The notes: generated by a model not told the origin, from the letters alone. DNA of 64,000 nt from Leucaena leucocephala (GCA_037074615.1 CM073546.1:14253501-14317500); one strand, 5' to 3'. Numbered from the stretch's first letter, positions 13,067-26,154 are shown. Translations and numbers: made by a program.

Positions 13067-14593
13067 CACACCAACACGGAAAATATATAACTACCACATG
13101 ATTATTTTATTATTAAGTCAATTTCACTTTATCCAACTATTTACTATTAAGTCAAATTGTCCAATCATTTAACAAATAATATAATTATTTCGAAAATTAA
13201 ATCCACAAATTTTGACCTTCCCCATATATGTATGTTGAGTTTTATTTTAAGTTCTTTTTAGCATTAGTCTGAGGCTCTCAGCACTACAAGTACTTTAAAG
13301 GGGGGGGGGGAAATTAGGTGTATATAATTTTTATATTGTCAAGGTTTACAAAAAAAAATGATATAATTGCTACCAATAAGTCTAATTCTAATTCATATAT
13401 ATTATGTGCTTCTAATTAATGTCTTAAAATATACTTCCATTTTAAATATAATAATTATTTAATTATTTTTAAATAAATTAATTAATTATAATAAAATATA
13501 ACTTAATCTCTTTAATATATACTTGTTATTATATAACATTAAATTATATATATATATATATCAGTTTATAAGTTAAATAATTAATTTAAAAAATAATAAA
13601 TATAAGAAATAAAATATATTAATATCTTACAATCAAAAGCATCTTTTATATTGAATCCATAAATAATTTTAAGGTTAATGATGCATGCATGACGAAAATG
13701 TTAGTGGGTGATCGATGGAAACATGTTTTATGTTAAAAAAGAAAAGTAAAAACCAACTTACAATAATGTAAAAATGTATGTTTAACATGGCTAGATTGTA
13801 TTGGTCAATAGGTTAGGAATAGGATATGACTTCATGTATGTAACCCCTCAAAATATTCTTACCAACTCGCAATAGATAAACCATATATTATTGCAAATAG
13901 TTTAATGTCGTAAGATTGATGTCATGTAAAACAAAGAATGAACCACTTTTTTCCTTTTTGGCATGAAGAACGAACTAGTTTGAATAGTCCAAATTATTAC
14001 AAAATATCAAAATACCTTTAAAATCATAATTGTTTTCAAAGGGTGATATAATATAGGCATGATATAATTTATTTTTTATATTTATATTTTCTTAAACTAA
14101 TTTATTAAACTTATAAACTAATATTAATTTAATACTATACATAAGTATTTTAGGGAGAAATACTATAACAACTATTAAATAAAATGGTTATAGAATTATA
14201 GTTTTCTTAAATAATAGTAAAATTTATATACATACTAATAATTTTAAAATGATAAAAAGAACGTATAAGTGAGAGCAAGACCATCAATAATTTGAAGTTA
14301 CAAGCACTGTGTCCCATGCAATGCACTAATCCTACCTACCTACACATAGTGGAATATAAATCAGTGTTACCCCACATGAAAACAACACTCTAATTAATCA
14401 AATTAATTAATTAATGGTATCTTGATCAATTAAGCTAATGGGCTCCAAGTCTCTGTTAGAGAATTAAACATTCAGAAGCCATCTTCTATCATTGTATACC
14501 TAATTTATTTGACATGTTTTTCTCTTGGGTTAGTAAGCTTTCACTTGCTATTCATGACTTTAAGCGACTGCCAAACTAAATCAGTCCAAGGAA

Positions 14594-14612
14594 AGAGAGA
14601 GAGAGAGAGAGA
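14594..14612. repeat. (GA)n microsatellite
   Basis: About nine GA units in a purine-rich stretch. Confidence 0.85.
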
Positions 14613-15670
14613 AGAAATTGGAGAAGTTTTCTTAAAATAATTAATATAGTATGTGAGTGTTGTTAAACATAACATTAATTCCACCATTTAAATACAACTC
14701 GTGTTAGGTAAATTTGTTCGTTTGGTTTGGGGGGAAATTATCATGACATCCATGTTTTCTTATTAAACCATCGCAGGAGCAGTTACCATGTAGCTAGGTC
14801 CCACTACTCTCAATAAGGTCTAGTCCCACATGAGTGAACTGAAAAAATGTGCATCAATTATACCCCATCTTTTTTATTCTATGAGGCACCTCCAACCATC
14901 GCATCATAACAAAAAAAATATAGTTATATCATTAAATTTATTTAAAAATAAAAAAATTAGAATATTAAATATACTATAAATTAGTTTATAATAATGCTCG
15001 CTAATACTTTAAGGTGTCAGATATAGCTTAATTTAAAAATATATCACAAATATAAAGAGATAGTTGAACTTAAAAATATATAGCATAAAGTTAGGGGTAG
15101 AGATTATGATGTTATGATAGATGTGTGGTTATATAAAATAAGATTTAAAATAATCGTATTAAATAAATAGTAGATAGGGCATCTATTGTAAAAAAAAAAC
15201 AGAATAGATAATTATTTTAAGTAATTTGAAAATGTATAAAAAATAGCATTGAATGTAACAATGAGAAGAGTAAGACATATAGTATGGAGTCTTGTGAAAA
15301 TTAAAAGAGAAATACCACATAGAATACTCAATAAAAGTATTAATTAAATGATAATTTTAATTAATAATCTATTTAAAATATTTAATTTGAGAGCTTTGAG
15401 GATGATTAAATGTTGGCTCTCTCTCTCTCTCTCCAAATTCAACACCGTAAAGCATTATTCAAAGGATGACACGTTATTGCGTAGGTGTGACGTAGAGTGG
15501 GAGGTGGATGACTGGGCTATTTGGTAGATGTGAACGCAACCTCATCAAAAGTCTACATACATTCACGAGTGGGAAGGATTTTGTTGGTGAGAGTTTATGT
15601 TTGACAAGATTTATTATGTGTCTTTCTCCATCTTTCAATTTCCCTACCCTACGGACACAATTCCTTGCCA

Positions 15671-15696
<26 letters not shown>
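15671..15696. repeat. (AT)n microsatellite
   Basis: About 13 AT units. They make overlapping low-complexity open frames on both strands, which I do not regard as genes. Confidence 0.9.
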
Positions 15697-15702
<6 letters not shown>

Positions 15703-17037
15703 ATTGCTATAATCTTCATGAGTAAAATGACATAATTAGACATTATTAATTTATATAATTAAAGACCTATTCCTTTTATATTTTTGGGCCAACTAATGAA
15801 AGACCTAGTCAGTTCCAAATCTTCATTAATTTAGTTTGATTTTAGTTTCTTTCTTTTCAATTGACTTGAATTTTTCATATTTTTTTACTTTTTAAATGTT
15901 TATTTGTAAATTATGTACTTATATTTTTATGTTACTCAAGTGATAACTGCTAATAAAAATGATTCACACAGAACATATTGGTCAAAAGTTTGAAAATAAT
16001 TACCGAAACATATCTCATTTAAAAATTTTATTATCTGAATGTATATGAAATTTGTTTAAAGACTCGCACATACAACTCTTTTTTAATTTATGTGTAATAT
16101 ATTTTTAGTTATGTAATATTTTCTATTTTAATTCTAAAATAGGATGAGTGTAACTATTTCAAGTGACTATAACTCTTCATTTGTTATTTACAATTTATCT
16201 TTAAGGAGGATTAACCATGAGATCCCAAAGTAACATAATTAATTATTCTAAAGTATAATTACAACAGAGAAACATATAATTAATAACAAGTTCTAATATA
16301 AAAAATAATAATAAATTTATATTGTTCACTTAACATTAAATTTTTTTATAATTAAATCCCTTTCTTAGAACTTTATAACTATTCTCCCTATCTTTAACTA
16401 TATCCAAAAGTCTTTAAAATATAGGACATTTACATATAATTAAAGATATATCACAAACAGTTAAAAAAGAATTATACTCGTTGAAGGGCATGGATTCTTA
16501 AACAAATTTTGGTAGAAATAAAAAAATGAATGAAAAATTGTTGAGCAATTTTTCTTAGAGATTAAAAAGAAAGAAAGGAAATAAAAGCCCTTGTTCATTT
16601 CATAGGACCATTAGATTCTTCAATCATTACCTAGCAAGGAATACCCTCCTCATTTAAGAAGTCAAACCAACAGCCAATTCAATCGTTAGAAAAACAATTT
16701 TGGCTTTGTTTTATGTAATTCCAATTTAATCAATTTAGATAGATTTGGATTCACGTACTAGTTTTTATCACCTTAAATGGAATCTACTTTTTTTTCGATT
16801 TGCTTTTCCTTTTTCTCATGTGAAAAAGACTTAACACAACTTTTGATTTCAGATAATAATATAATCTAAATCTTAAGATAATAAGGGGTTTAAATTAAAT
16901 ATTAAATAACGAATACTAAACGTGTATCATTGGTTAACAGATAGGACACGCATATGGGATAATTAATTTAATCAACATTTCGTGTTTAAGATGTGATATT
17001 TGGTGTCTACGTTCTAATGGGTTTATTAAAAAATTGT

Positions 17038-17068
17038 GATTATTATTATTATTATTATTATTATTATT
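17038..17068. repeat. (ATT)n microsatellite
   Basis: Ten uninterrupted trinucleotide units. Confidence 0.95.
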
Positions 17069-18078
17069 GCCACTTAACCAACAAACATGTCGTTTTGCTG
17101 AATAATTGGAGTTAGATTTGTTGTTTGATTACGGGTGCAAAGAAATCAAATTGTTCCCAGCCAACTCAATGGCATAATCTCTTAATCTGAATATTCTAGC
17201 ATTGTGATCTTTTCAAACATTTATTTTTCACGTGGAGGCAGAGGGAGGGATCAAATACAGCACGCCTAAGCATGAGCGATGTTTACATCCATAAGATTAA
17301 GAAGCACTGGTAAGATTATTTGTAATTATGATGTATTCTATTTATTCGTGGTATTTCATTGGCATAGTAAAGTAATTCAATGCAATCTTAATTACAATAT
17401 GTTATAATAAATAGAGAAATCTTTATTACATTATTTTGACTATGTAAAATCCAAAGTCAAACTTCCACAAATCAAATTATGAACATTTATATACTTCATT
17501 TTTTTGTCTTAATAGGGTTACAAAGATTATTTCACGTTTATTTTTATTTTTTAATTAAAATATAAATTTTATTTCATGATTCATTGATGACATATTAAAT
17601 AAATGCTTCGTAATCACCATTTCATTACATTGCGCTCCCTTCAATAATTTTTGGAACCAAGTAGTACTATTTGTTAGGAGTTAGCTAATCAAGTGTATAA
17701 AGCTAAAGTAGATTATATGATTATGAATTTCTTTCAATTGAGTATTCTCTTCGATCTTATATTATTTTTTTTAAAAGATTTTATATTGTTTGATCTATTT
17801 TTTTTTACTGACATTTCCAATAACCTTCTTTATAAATGCGCAAACAAAATCAGACAGGTGGATAGATTGGATTGGAGGAATAATTTTCTATATAATGCTC
17901 CCAATAACCTTGATGCTTGTGGAGTTCTTAGCATTTGTAATTAAAACAAGAGAGAGAGAGAGAAGAGACAAGTAACTTGAAGGCAAAGCAAGAGGAGAAA
18001 GAGACAAGAGGGGAAGATGAGGTATTGGTGGGGCATGGAGAGGTTGGTAAATGGATATGGTGACGGCTTGAAGCATTA

Positions 18079-18138
18079 GAGGGAAGAAGACATTGGGAGT
18101 GAGCATTTGAAACCTCACACCCATTGCCTGCCCCCATC
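18079..18138 (-). other. Short imperfect hairpin, miRNA-precursor-like only in part
   Basis: On the plus strand, arm 18079-18103 (ending TTGGGAGTGAG) faces arm 18114-18138 (starting CTCACACCCATTG) across a 10-nt loop, giving about 18 pairs of 25. At three positions the plus strand would have A-C mismatches where the minus strand has G-U wobbles, so the minus-strand RNA folds better. It sits in a slightly GC-richer patch (about 17945-18140). The arms match no conserved plant miRNA I can recall, and the loop is short for a plant precursor, so function is unproven. Confidence 0.25.
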
Positions 18139-19380
18139 GCACATTGTTGTCTCTCTTACATTGAATATATCGCCATTTCTTTCAGTGAGAAGTCAGTATT
18201 AAATTTATCTAAATTTTTTATATTAAAAAAATGTCACCACTTTAACATTTTCGTTAGTAGCTTACGTTAACTCAATTCCATTCATTCACCCTAACAAGGT
18301 CTCGTCCCCAAAATCAAATATTCAATACCCACGTTTTACCACACCTCAACATGCCAATTTTTTTTTTCACGTTAAAATATGGGTAACTTGGGTTTCAACC
18401 GCTCGTGAAAATGTAAAAACTTAGGTTAGGTTTTCAATTATATTTATTATTTTATTATTATTAATTGTTAAATTGTGTGTGTATTTATAAATTCACCCAT
18501 AAATACTAGTAAATTTTTGTATAAATATTTATTATTTTTCTATTGTTAGTTGTTAAAATTAAAATTTATAAATTTTCATATAAATACTCATTATTTTGTT
18601 ATTGTCAAATGTTAAAATGCCTATATGAACTTATAAATTTACCTGTAAACTTAACCTAATATATATATATATATATATAAATAACTTCACGTAAATTTTG
18701 CCATAAGATTAATTGATGTATAAATGCAAGATGGCAAAAGATCGCAATCCTAATAATATAAAATAAACATATAAATAAAGTACAATAAACGATAATCCCA
18801 CGTTATCAAAATGGTCTTAATCCTTTTGAATTTTCTTATTTATAATTTTTAATCTACAAGCAAACAATATTATTATTATCTCACTTCATTGCCATAATTC
18901 GGTTATATTTGCATTAATAAAACATTTAGTTTTTCTAGACTACTTATATTTCCGGGACCTACTTGCAGAAAATTATTGTTATTACAGCCTAAAAATGTTA
19001 CTTGCACCTCAAAATTCCCACAATCTCACAATTATCACTTTTTTTAAATAATTTTTTTAATACAAATTTTTTAAAAAAATAATTAGATTCACCCACAATC
19101 TAAGAATAAGATAAAATCTTCTTCTCTCTTAGATGATATTAATATCTTAAATGATATTAATATGAGAGTAAGCTGTCTTAGCCCTCTTAGCCCACTGAAA
19201 CCATTGTCAGATAATAGGCCCAACTTGATATGCAGCATCAGTTCAATTTATAAGGCTATACAATAATTCACCAAAAAACAGAAAAAATAAAATCTTTGTG
19301 AACACGTGAAATACCCATTTATTTAGTCCCATTACTATTTCCACCAAATAATAGCTAAGATCAAGACTTAGAGAGGGCAT

Positions 19381-19692
19381 TCTGCGGCTAAAATATTAAC
19401 AAAACACCCATAACATAGCATCTACATGAGCCCAGAACATAGAACTGCAAAAAAAATTAAATAAAAAAAAAACAAAGGTTACTAAAATATTGGTTATGAA
19501 TTTACAGCTCAAAGGTTCTGAATATAAATCACTGGGATTTCAAAGCATAAACTTAGAATCGGACTACAATGATAGCCACAATTTAGGAACAAAGTCTATA
19601 AAACACTGTATTTCAGAGACAGACTGAAACTGAGCTTCCATTCTCGTTTTTGCTTCGAAGAGTAGAGTTCCTAGATATGAAGAGGATTCTAC
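19381..19692 (-). other. Probable 3' untranslated region of the ubiquitin-RUB gene
   Basis: About 300 bp downstream of the RUB stop are less AT-biased than the flanks and hold no open frame of note. The extent is inferred; I could not identify a definite cleavage or polyadenylation site. Confidence 0.35.
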
Positions 19693-21437
19693 TTAATGGA
19701 TACCACCCCTCAATGCAAGCACCAAGTGAAGCACAGAACCGCCCTCAATGTTGTACTCTTTAGCTGTTTTGTCATCTGCAAGCTGCTTACCGGCATATAT
19801 GAGCCTGCAGCAAGTAGCAAATATTGTAATTCTCAATCTTTCTAGTGGAATAACAAAAGGTAAATTGTGCTATTGCTCATTATTACAAAAGCAAATCGTT
19901 CAGAAAATTCATATGCAACAATTTGAATTCACACGGTCCATGGGAATTATATAAACATCAGCAACAAGCAAATGATGGAACCATTGCCAGAATTTCTTAA
20001 TCCAAATGCCGGAAGAAATTAATGAAAACGAATTTAAAACTTCACTTAACTTATCTTTTCATTGAAAAGATTACTCACAAAGCTAAACAAAACAAATGCT
20101 ACATTAATTAGGGGAATAGACAACGGAAAAGCTATGATGCAGTTCACTCTCAGAAGTCATGCCATTGACAGGATGACAATTTAATGAAAAGAAAGAGATT
20201 ATCCGAAACATGTAAATGCCTGCAGTCAGAGGGCTACACACATATTATCATTCAAGAGTTATCGCCACAGGTAAAATATTTTTCAGTGAATTGCTCAAGT
20301 CCAATTAGCATGTTTAAGGTTAACGTAGGGCAAACCTCTGCTGCACTGGAGGAATTCCCTCTTTTTCTTCAACCCTTTCCTTGATTCGGTCAATGGTATC
20401 AGTTGGCTCAATGTCAATTTCAATTTCTTTTCCAGTTAGAGTCTTCACTTTAATCATGGTTCCTCCTCTGAGCCTCAAAACCAAGTGAAGCGTTGATTCC
20501 TTTTGGATGTTATAATCAGCTAGTGTACGACCATCTTCCAGCTGCTTACCAGCAAAAATCAACCTCTGCTGATCGGGAGGAATACTTTCCTTGTCCTGCA
20601 AACAAATGTTCCACCAACAGTTAGAAATTAACCCTGCAACTTAAAAAATTGGAGTTTTATGGATTCCATGATTAATAAATCTCCTGTGAAGTCAGTGGCA
20701 TTGTATGATGCCATATAAAACACAAATATATCACGGACAAGGAAGAATTAACCTGTCAAATTCTATTACCTAACAAAGGAAAAGCACCATGCACATATGT
20801 TTCAAGAAACAAGGACACACACACACACACGCATTTTTCATAAATTTTCACTTCACCAAGAATGGGATTTAAGGAACATCTTAAGTTCCTCTAGGGTACA
20901 AATATGAATAAACTATCATACTAGAATGAAATCCACACACGCCCATGCAAAAATTTCTGACACACAACAACCTACTATACAAGAGGAATTCAATGTTAAA
21001 AACAAGTTACCAAAAGCTGGAGTACAGTGCCCAGAGTCGAGCTTTAGCACATTGCCCACTCCCCCAGCTTTTGTTCAATCCAAAGAATGATTCAAGCTAA
21101 CGATTTTCAGTACACAAAGGTTTAGTTGCAAGAACTATGCAATTAAATGCCATTCCAGAAAAAACCAGATTCATTATAAAAACCCTTATTGATCAGGTAG
21201 GCTTGTGTATCAGTGGGGAATCAAAATAGGAATGAAATATCACCAAAATACTCAACGTCCAGCAAAATCCCACTCAAAAGCAATCTAAAAAACACCCTAT
21301 CAATAAAAAAGGAAGTAGCGGAGCTGGGAAAAGCAAAGGAGAACCTGAATCTTGGCCTTGACATTATCTATGGTATCACTGCTCTCAACCTCGAGAGTGA
21401 TAGTCTTTCCAGTCAAAGTCATGACGAAGACCTGCAT
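19693..21437 (-). CDS. RUB1: Ubiquitin-RUB (NEDD8) fusion precursor
   Basis: Three exons on the minus strand: 21437-21345, 20595-20336 and 19804-19693. The introns of 749 and 531 bp have GT-AG ends, and the joined product is 154 aa. Residues 1-76 are ubiquitin ending LRLRGG. Residues 77-152 are RUB, starting TMIKVKTLTGKEIEIDIEP and ending LALRGG, with a two-residue tail Ile-His. By family knowledge, processing proteases cut after both Gly-Gly pairs, releasing ubiquitin and RUB. RUB is then conjugated to cullins of SCF-type E3 ligases. Exon 1 ends at Gln31 and intron 2 interrupts an Arg codon in VQQR of RUB. The ubiquitin half is unusual: Val3 for Ile, Met6 for Lys6 and Ser35 for Gly35 relative to the plant consensus. 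RUB itself looks intact. RUB1 and RUB2 cannot be told apart here. Confidence 0.93.
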
Positions 21438-21659
21438 CTTGTTGTGGTTGATTCTTCTATGCGAAGAGGAAGAACTGCGCGAGACGGTGCCAGAGAAGAG
21501 TGAAGGAATAATGAAGAATTTTGCGAAGGGGACGATTCCTCGTAGTAGGGCAGAGTAATTAGCCCGGAGTTTTTAGGCTCGATGTAATCTGGCCTGTTTA
21601 AACTCATTTAAAATAAGTATGTAACAGATGAATTTAAACGGCAAAAATAGTAAATTATA

Positions 21660-22232
21660 TAGGTGAGTTATGGGCTGATTATTGGGCAATCCGTAGTCTG
21701 TCTATATATTTTTTTATTAATTATTATATTATATTTATTTAAATTTATTTTTATTACATACTAATATACTTTTTTAAATTTATTTTGAAGAGATATGGAT
21801 AATTATATCTACAACCATCACAAGTAAATATAATATATATTATATATAATCATAATCTAATTGAATAATTAAGATTATAAATGATTATATTATATAATCA
21901 TTGTAGACTATGTAATTATAAATTTGTAGTTATTATTATGATATTTTATTTTTTAATTTTAAGATGAACAATTATATCATGTATGTAATATTGTTATTTT
22001 ATTGTCATTATTATTAAAATTTTAAATGGGTTTAAATAAAAAAAAATATTTTTATTTTTTATAAATGGGCTGCCTATGCCAATTAGAACACAAACGGGTT
22101 CAGCCTAACCCATTTAATACAGGCTTAAATGGGCTGAGGCACGGATATAGGCTAGCCTGTACCCATAAAAAAATAAATAGGCGGAACACGGGCTGACTAT
22201 CAGATTAACCCAACCCACCCATTACTCAACTC
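21660..22232. mobile_element. Putative non-autonomous hAT-like element
   Basis: The left end reads GGTGAGTTATGGGCTGATTA and continues to a T-rich run. The right end in reverse complement reads GTTGAGTAATGGGTGGGTTG and also continues through a 'tagtc.g.c' word to a T-rich run, so they form imperfect terminal inverted repeats of about 60 bp. GAGTAATGGGT-type ends with GGGCT/AGCCC words inside are familiar from degenerate plant hAT elements. There is no transposase frame, and no clear 8-bp target duplication was found. Confidence 0.45.
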
Positions 22233-22239
22233 TATCTCA

Positions 22240-23370
22240 TAGATTCATGAGAGGCACAGCCTTAGTGGGTTTGTTATAGAGCGTAGCAGTAATAAAATAA
22301 TATTAATTTAAAAATTAAAATAAAAATTAAAGAAATAACATTATTCAAAAATTAAAATTAAAACTAAACATTTTAAATAATTGCCAATTAAACTTTGATG
22401 CGATGTGAAGATTCATAGAAAGTAAATAATTCAATGTTCATATGTTATATGTGTGGATGTCAAATGGAAAAAAAAAACAAAAGAAAGAGGGGGCATTGGT
22501 AAAAGGACAATTTTAATATAAGGCAATTTTAAAATTATAAATTTATATTTTAATTTTTATCCTTTTAAATAAATATATTTTTTAAAGATATTTTTTAATA
22601 ATTATTATTTTTCCTTCATCCTTCTCCCTAATTCTCCGTATCTTATTTCATTCAAATAATGTAGAATAGTAAAAGTTAAATAAATTAATAAATCCTAATT
22701 ATAATAAATAAATATCTTTATTTAATTCTCTAATGGTTAACCCTATATATCTTAATTAAAAGAAATATGAATAACGGGTCATTTAAATTCTATCTAATTA
22801 AAATAAAAAAAAACTCAATTAATGATTAGTCTAGAGAATTTCACAATTTATTTTATTTTTAAAATACATAAATAATTTAAATTTAAAAAATTAAAATTCA
22901 TGTGAACTAAATTAAAAATATTATTTTTAAAAAATAAAATGAAATGAGATTTTTTTTAAATAAGTCATTAGTCAACTATAATTAAAACATATTGAATTGT
23001 TATATTTTGATTTGATAGAATTTAGATAATATAGTGCTACTAGAGTATATAAGTATTTCTCTTAAATTAAATCCTAATTATCACTTATCCCATATCCCTC
23101 AATTTTCTCCACTAGAGAAATAAATACATATTCCAAGAATGTTACATTATATGAACTCTTTCTAATTAAAATACAATAACTTAGAACATTTTAATACTAG
23201 TTGGCTAATAACTCATAAAATAAATTTTATTTTATTTTATCTTTTAAATAAACCTCTTAATTTTGTTTAAATAAGTTTTTTATTTTTTAATTTAAAATGT
23301 TTATTTTTTAAAAAATAAAATAAATCATAAATTTTTTATATAAATTTTTAATTAAATGATTGTATTTTAA
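22240..23370. other. AT-rich intergenic DNA
   Basis: Nothing coding is visible. Composition is almost entirely A/T with short palindromic 'attttaaat' words, and no element boundaries could be assigned. Confidence 0.5.
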
Positions 23371-23398
23371 TTATACAAAGTTAACATGATATTTTTTT
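23371..23398 (+). repeat. Left flanking direct repeat of the long-TIR element
   Basis: The segment begins TTATACAA and ends AACATGATATTTTTTT. It matches 28113-28136 on the other side apart from a 3-4 bp indel, and it directly abuts the left inverted repeat. Confidence 0.8.
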
Positions 23399-23979
23399 GG
23401 GGGGAAATGACATCTAGGTCTCGTGTAAAGAATCAAATGTCAAAAAAATCCTAAGAAATAACATAATTAATGTCAAGTCCCATGTGACCTCAGATGATTT
23501 TTTTTCATTAGTTAAAAGACATAACTGCCCTTTGCTTATATTCCCTTAGTTAGATTATCTTCGATGTTGGGAAGAGAGAAAGGAGTCGATACTTCTCGTC
23601 GTCGACGCTCTTCTCCTTACCGGCTTTGTCTTATGTTCTCTTCACACCTCTCACCTCATCGCGTCCTTCTTCTTCTTCACCTTAATTTCGAACAAGCTAC
23701 ATAGTTATTTTTTTTAAACTGTTCTTCTTCAACACTGACCCAGAATGAGGACCCATTTGGTCTTGAGTTTAGAGACATCCCTGAAGAAATAGACACGAAA
23801 GGAAGAAGAACTCGTATACTCACTTTGGTTGCTATAAAACGTGAATGACAAAGTATGTTCTGATATGGGAGGGGAATGGGTTGTTATTATAGTACACGAT
23901 AGTTGTTAATATGAGTGATTGAGTTGTTAATACTTTGGATCAATAAAATAGCAGTTATTCTTGTTTTTGAACTAGCTTT
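23399..23979 (+). repeat. Left terminal inverted repeat of the long-TIR element
   Basis: Reverse-complementary to 27525-28112. Shared blocks include AGATGATTTTTTTTCA, CTTAATTTCGAACAAGCT, GACCCAGAATGAGGACCC and TTGTTTTTGAACTAGC. It contains an open frame of 39 codons (23732-23848) that is preserved without indels in the other TIR. Confidence 0.85.
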
Positions 23980-24261
23980 AAATGAAAAGCAAGTTTGTTC
24001 AAGATGTGTATTTTTGTTTTTTTCTTAAAGCACAGTAAAATTTGAGGAATAGCATATCTAACAATGATTTTCATAGTTGAGGCAAAGTGATTACTTCATT
24101 TATTAGCTAAACATTATCCCTTGTTGCCTCCCCACAGTTTACTATTACAACTGCCTTTAGTCTATATAGCAAAGTGCTTGCATCGATATAGTAAATTATA
24201 CTTTCCTCCTCCTCCTCCTCTTGCTAATTTGAACTCCTTAGTAGTTGAGCTTGGTTTTTTA

Positions 24262-24362
24262 TTTGACATATGTAATGGTGACTATACCGTAAAGATAATT
24301 GATTGGGAAAATAGAAGTTGCTTAAATGTGTTAATTGGCCATAGAAAGACCCCTTGGGTGAT
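24262..24362 (+). pseudogene. Captured exon fragment of a WD40-repeat gene
   Basis: The frame reads NGDYTVKIIDWENRSCLNVL and then IGHRKTPWV. This closely follows the pattern GDHTVKIIDCxTGxCLKVLxGHRRTPWV that I recall from a plant WD40 protein related to autophagy factor AMBRA1 (At5g43930-type). The similarity ends abruptly on both sides, consistent with one captured exon lying between the inverted repeats. The surrounding open frame (24121-24453) is otherwise unremarkable and begins with proline-coding repeats. The parent-gene identification is from memory, so it is a hypothesis; the WD40-like character is clearer. Confidence 0.5.
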
Positions 24363-25059
24363 AAGCTTGTCATTTTATTGTTTGCCTCAATTTCTTACAG
24401 TTAAATTTTATTTTATAGTTTCTCTTATTCTGATTACCGTTTCTAAAGGGTGAAACCTTTTGACATCAAGTTTGATATGATATACTGTCAAAGAAGGGAT
24501 AATTTCTAAAGTTTTAATTTTATACATATAACAAAGCCCTCTTTCGGGTCATTTATATCTGTTAAATGTGTTAGTGTATAGCATATTTTATCTTTTATAA
24601 GTTTAAGGTGTTATATTATGTAACAGTAGTTTGATTTCGTGGCTAGTGCACTGGAGTTTTCTTTGAGCATGAGACAATTAGCAAGTTTGTTCAGTTCGTT
24701 TTGTCATCTTTTCTTTATTGGTTACATTTGTTTGTGTGATTTAATGGATTTTAAACAATTTACGTATTATGCTTTTAGGATAAATTGGTACAGGGCATTT
24801 ATGAGTTAGTTATGTTGTGATTTGTAGCATGTTTCATGGTTGAGCTTTATTTTACTAGTTGCCACTGCACCAATGATCCCTATGCTGCTAAAGTATCATA
24901 TTTAAACATGAAAGTTTTTCGGAAGCATCATACATGTTTTAAAACAGAACATAATTGAGTTCTTCTTTAGACTTCATCTTCTTCTTAGCTTGACTTATTT
25001 TTATTAAACTATGATGTTCTAATGTAATTATGGACAAAAGTTTGCTAATATAGAAGGGA

Positions 25060-25172
25060 ACATGGTTTGATATGGAAGGGAACATGAATTATTTTTATAG
25101 CACTCAATAGTTATTAATATGAGTGAGTTGTTAATAATTTATGTCTAGTATAGGTTGTCATTATTTATAGTT
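25060..25172 (+). repeat. Internal direct copy of the inner TIR segment
   Basis: The stretch contains 'gatatgg.aggg.a', 'atagcact.aatagtt.ttaa' and 'tatgagtgagttgttaata', in the order found in the left TIR at 23853-23935. It then continues with 'tctagt..aggttgtcatta', which is shared only with the copy at 26155-26270. Confidence 0.65.
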
Positions 25173-26154
25173 GAGCTATAAAACTAAGTAAAAGTTTGCT
25201 ATAGCTATGCACTCTCACTTAAAAGTACTACTACTCATCTTACTTTACTTATATATATGTCTAGTTCAACTTTGTGATCTTTTAGAATCCATTAGATATT
25301 TTTCTTTGATGAAAAAGAATATGGTTGCTGATCCAATTTACTTTACAATGATGTATTGCATCATATTTCTTTCTTTGCTTATATATATATATATGTCTAT
25401 ATGCTTTTATACAACTAATATCTTCTATTTTTATATTATTGTCCCTATGCATTCTACCTATGATCTATTGCAAATGACTTGTGACATATCCTTAATTATT
25501 CAATCCTAAGATCTAAAATAAAAATAATCCCTATAGGTAGCTACCTTCACATCATAAACAACAACAATAATACTTTTGAGCTATGAGTATTATTTATGCA
25601 GCTATTATTATTTGTTTTTTATTTAAATATTTTGAAAACCTCCTATAGAACTTTTGAAATGTCATTTTTATTATATTTTTGGTTGAGCTTTGGTCTTCTC
25701 TCATATTATAGTGTGTTGAGATTGTGGGCATACTTACATCAATATAAAAATATATGAACACCATTTATAGAAGAAGTCTTATTAGAAGTATAATTTGATA
25801 AAATGTCATTTTAACATATGCCAAATATAGTATTTTGCATGGATGATTATTGTGATTATTTATTCATTGGGTGAAACCATGAATCTTTGAATATATCACT
25901 ATGCCTTATGTGTTGATAAGTCTTAGACTTAGTCTCATTCAAGTACTGTTGATAGAGATATGACGAAACGCCCCAAATGACAAGTATCAAAGAGATCACC
26001 TTTAACCTATTAATTGTGTCATAGACCAAAACCACAGCAAAAATTGTAGATTTTCAAGTTTTCTCATCTATTTCACATATATGTTTGATTTTTTTCATTC
26101 ATTGTGTCATTGATAGTCTTATACACTAGCTTTATTGATGTTATGTTTTGACAG

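Larger units (their letters stand above)
7670..19380. other. Long gene-poor AT-rich interval
   Basis: Nearly 12 kb with no supported coding gene; every open frame is short and low-complexity. Contents I could define are listed separately: a MITE-like element (9603-10113), a foldback MITE (11011-11344), microsatellites (12329-12370, 13025-13063, 14594-14612, 15671-15696, 17038-17068) and a hairpin (18079-18138). A poly-G run sits at about 13302-13311. A palindromic TGACGTCA, the core of a bZIP site, lies at about 8825 without a nearby gene. Confidence 0.5.

Noticed and set aside
15474..15743. Overlapping open frames on both strands
   Set aside because: Both run through an AT microsatellite (YIYIYI) and have no recognisable domain.
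17888..18142. 84- and 69-codon minus-strand open frames
   Set aside because: They are Pro/Leu/Ser-rich products of CT-rich sequence. No family resemblance; the hairpin in the same place is the better lead.
21213..21607. Several open frames over exon 1 of the ubiquitin-RUB gene
   Set aside because: They are shadows in other frames or on the opposite strand of the ubiquitin exon.
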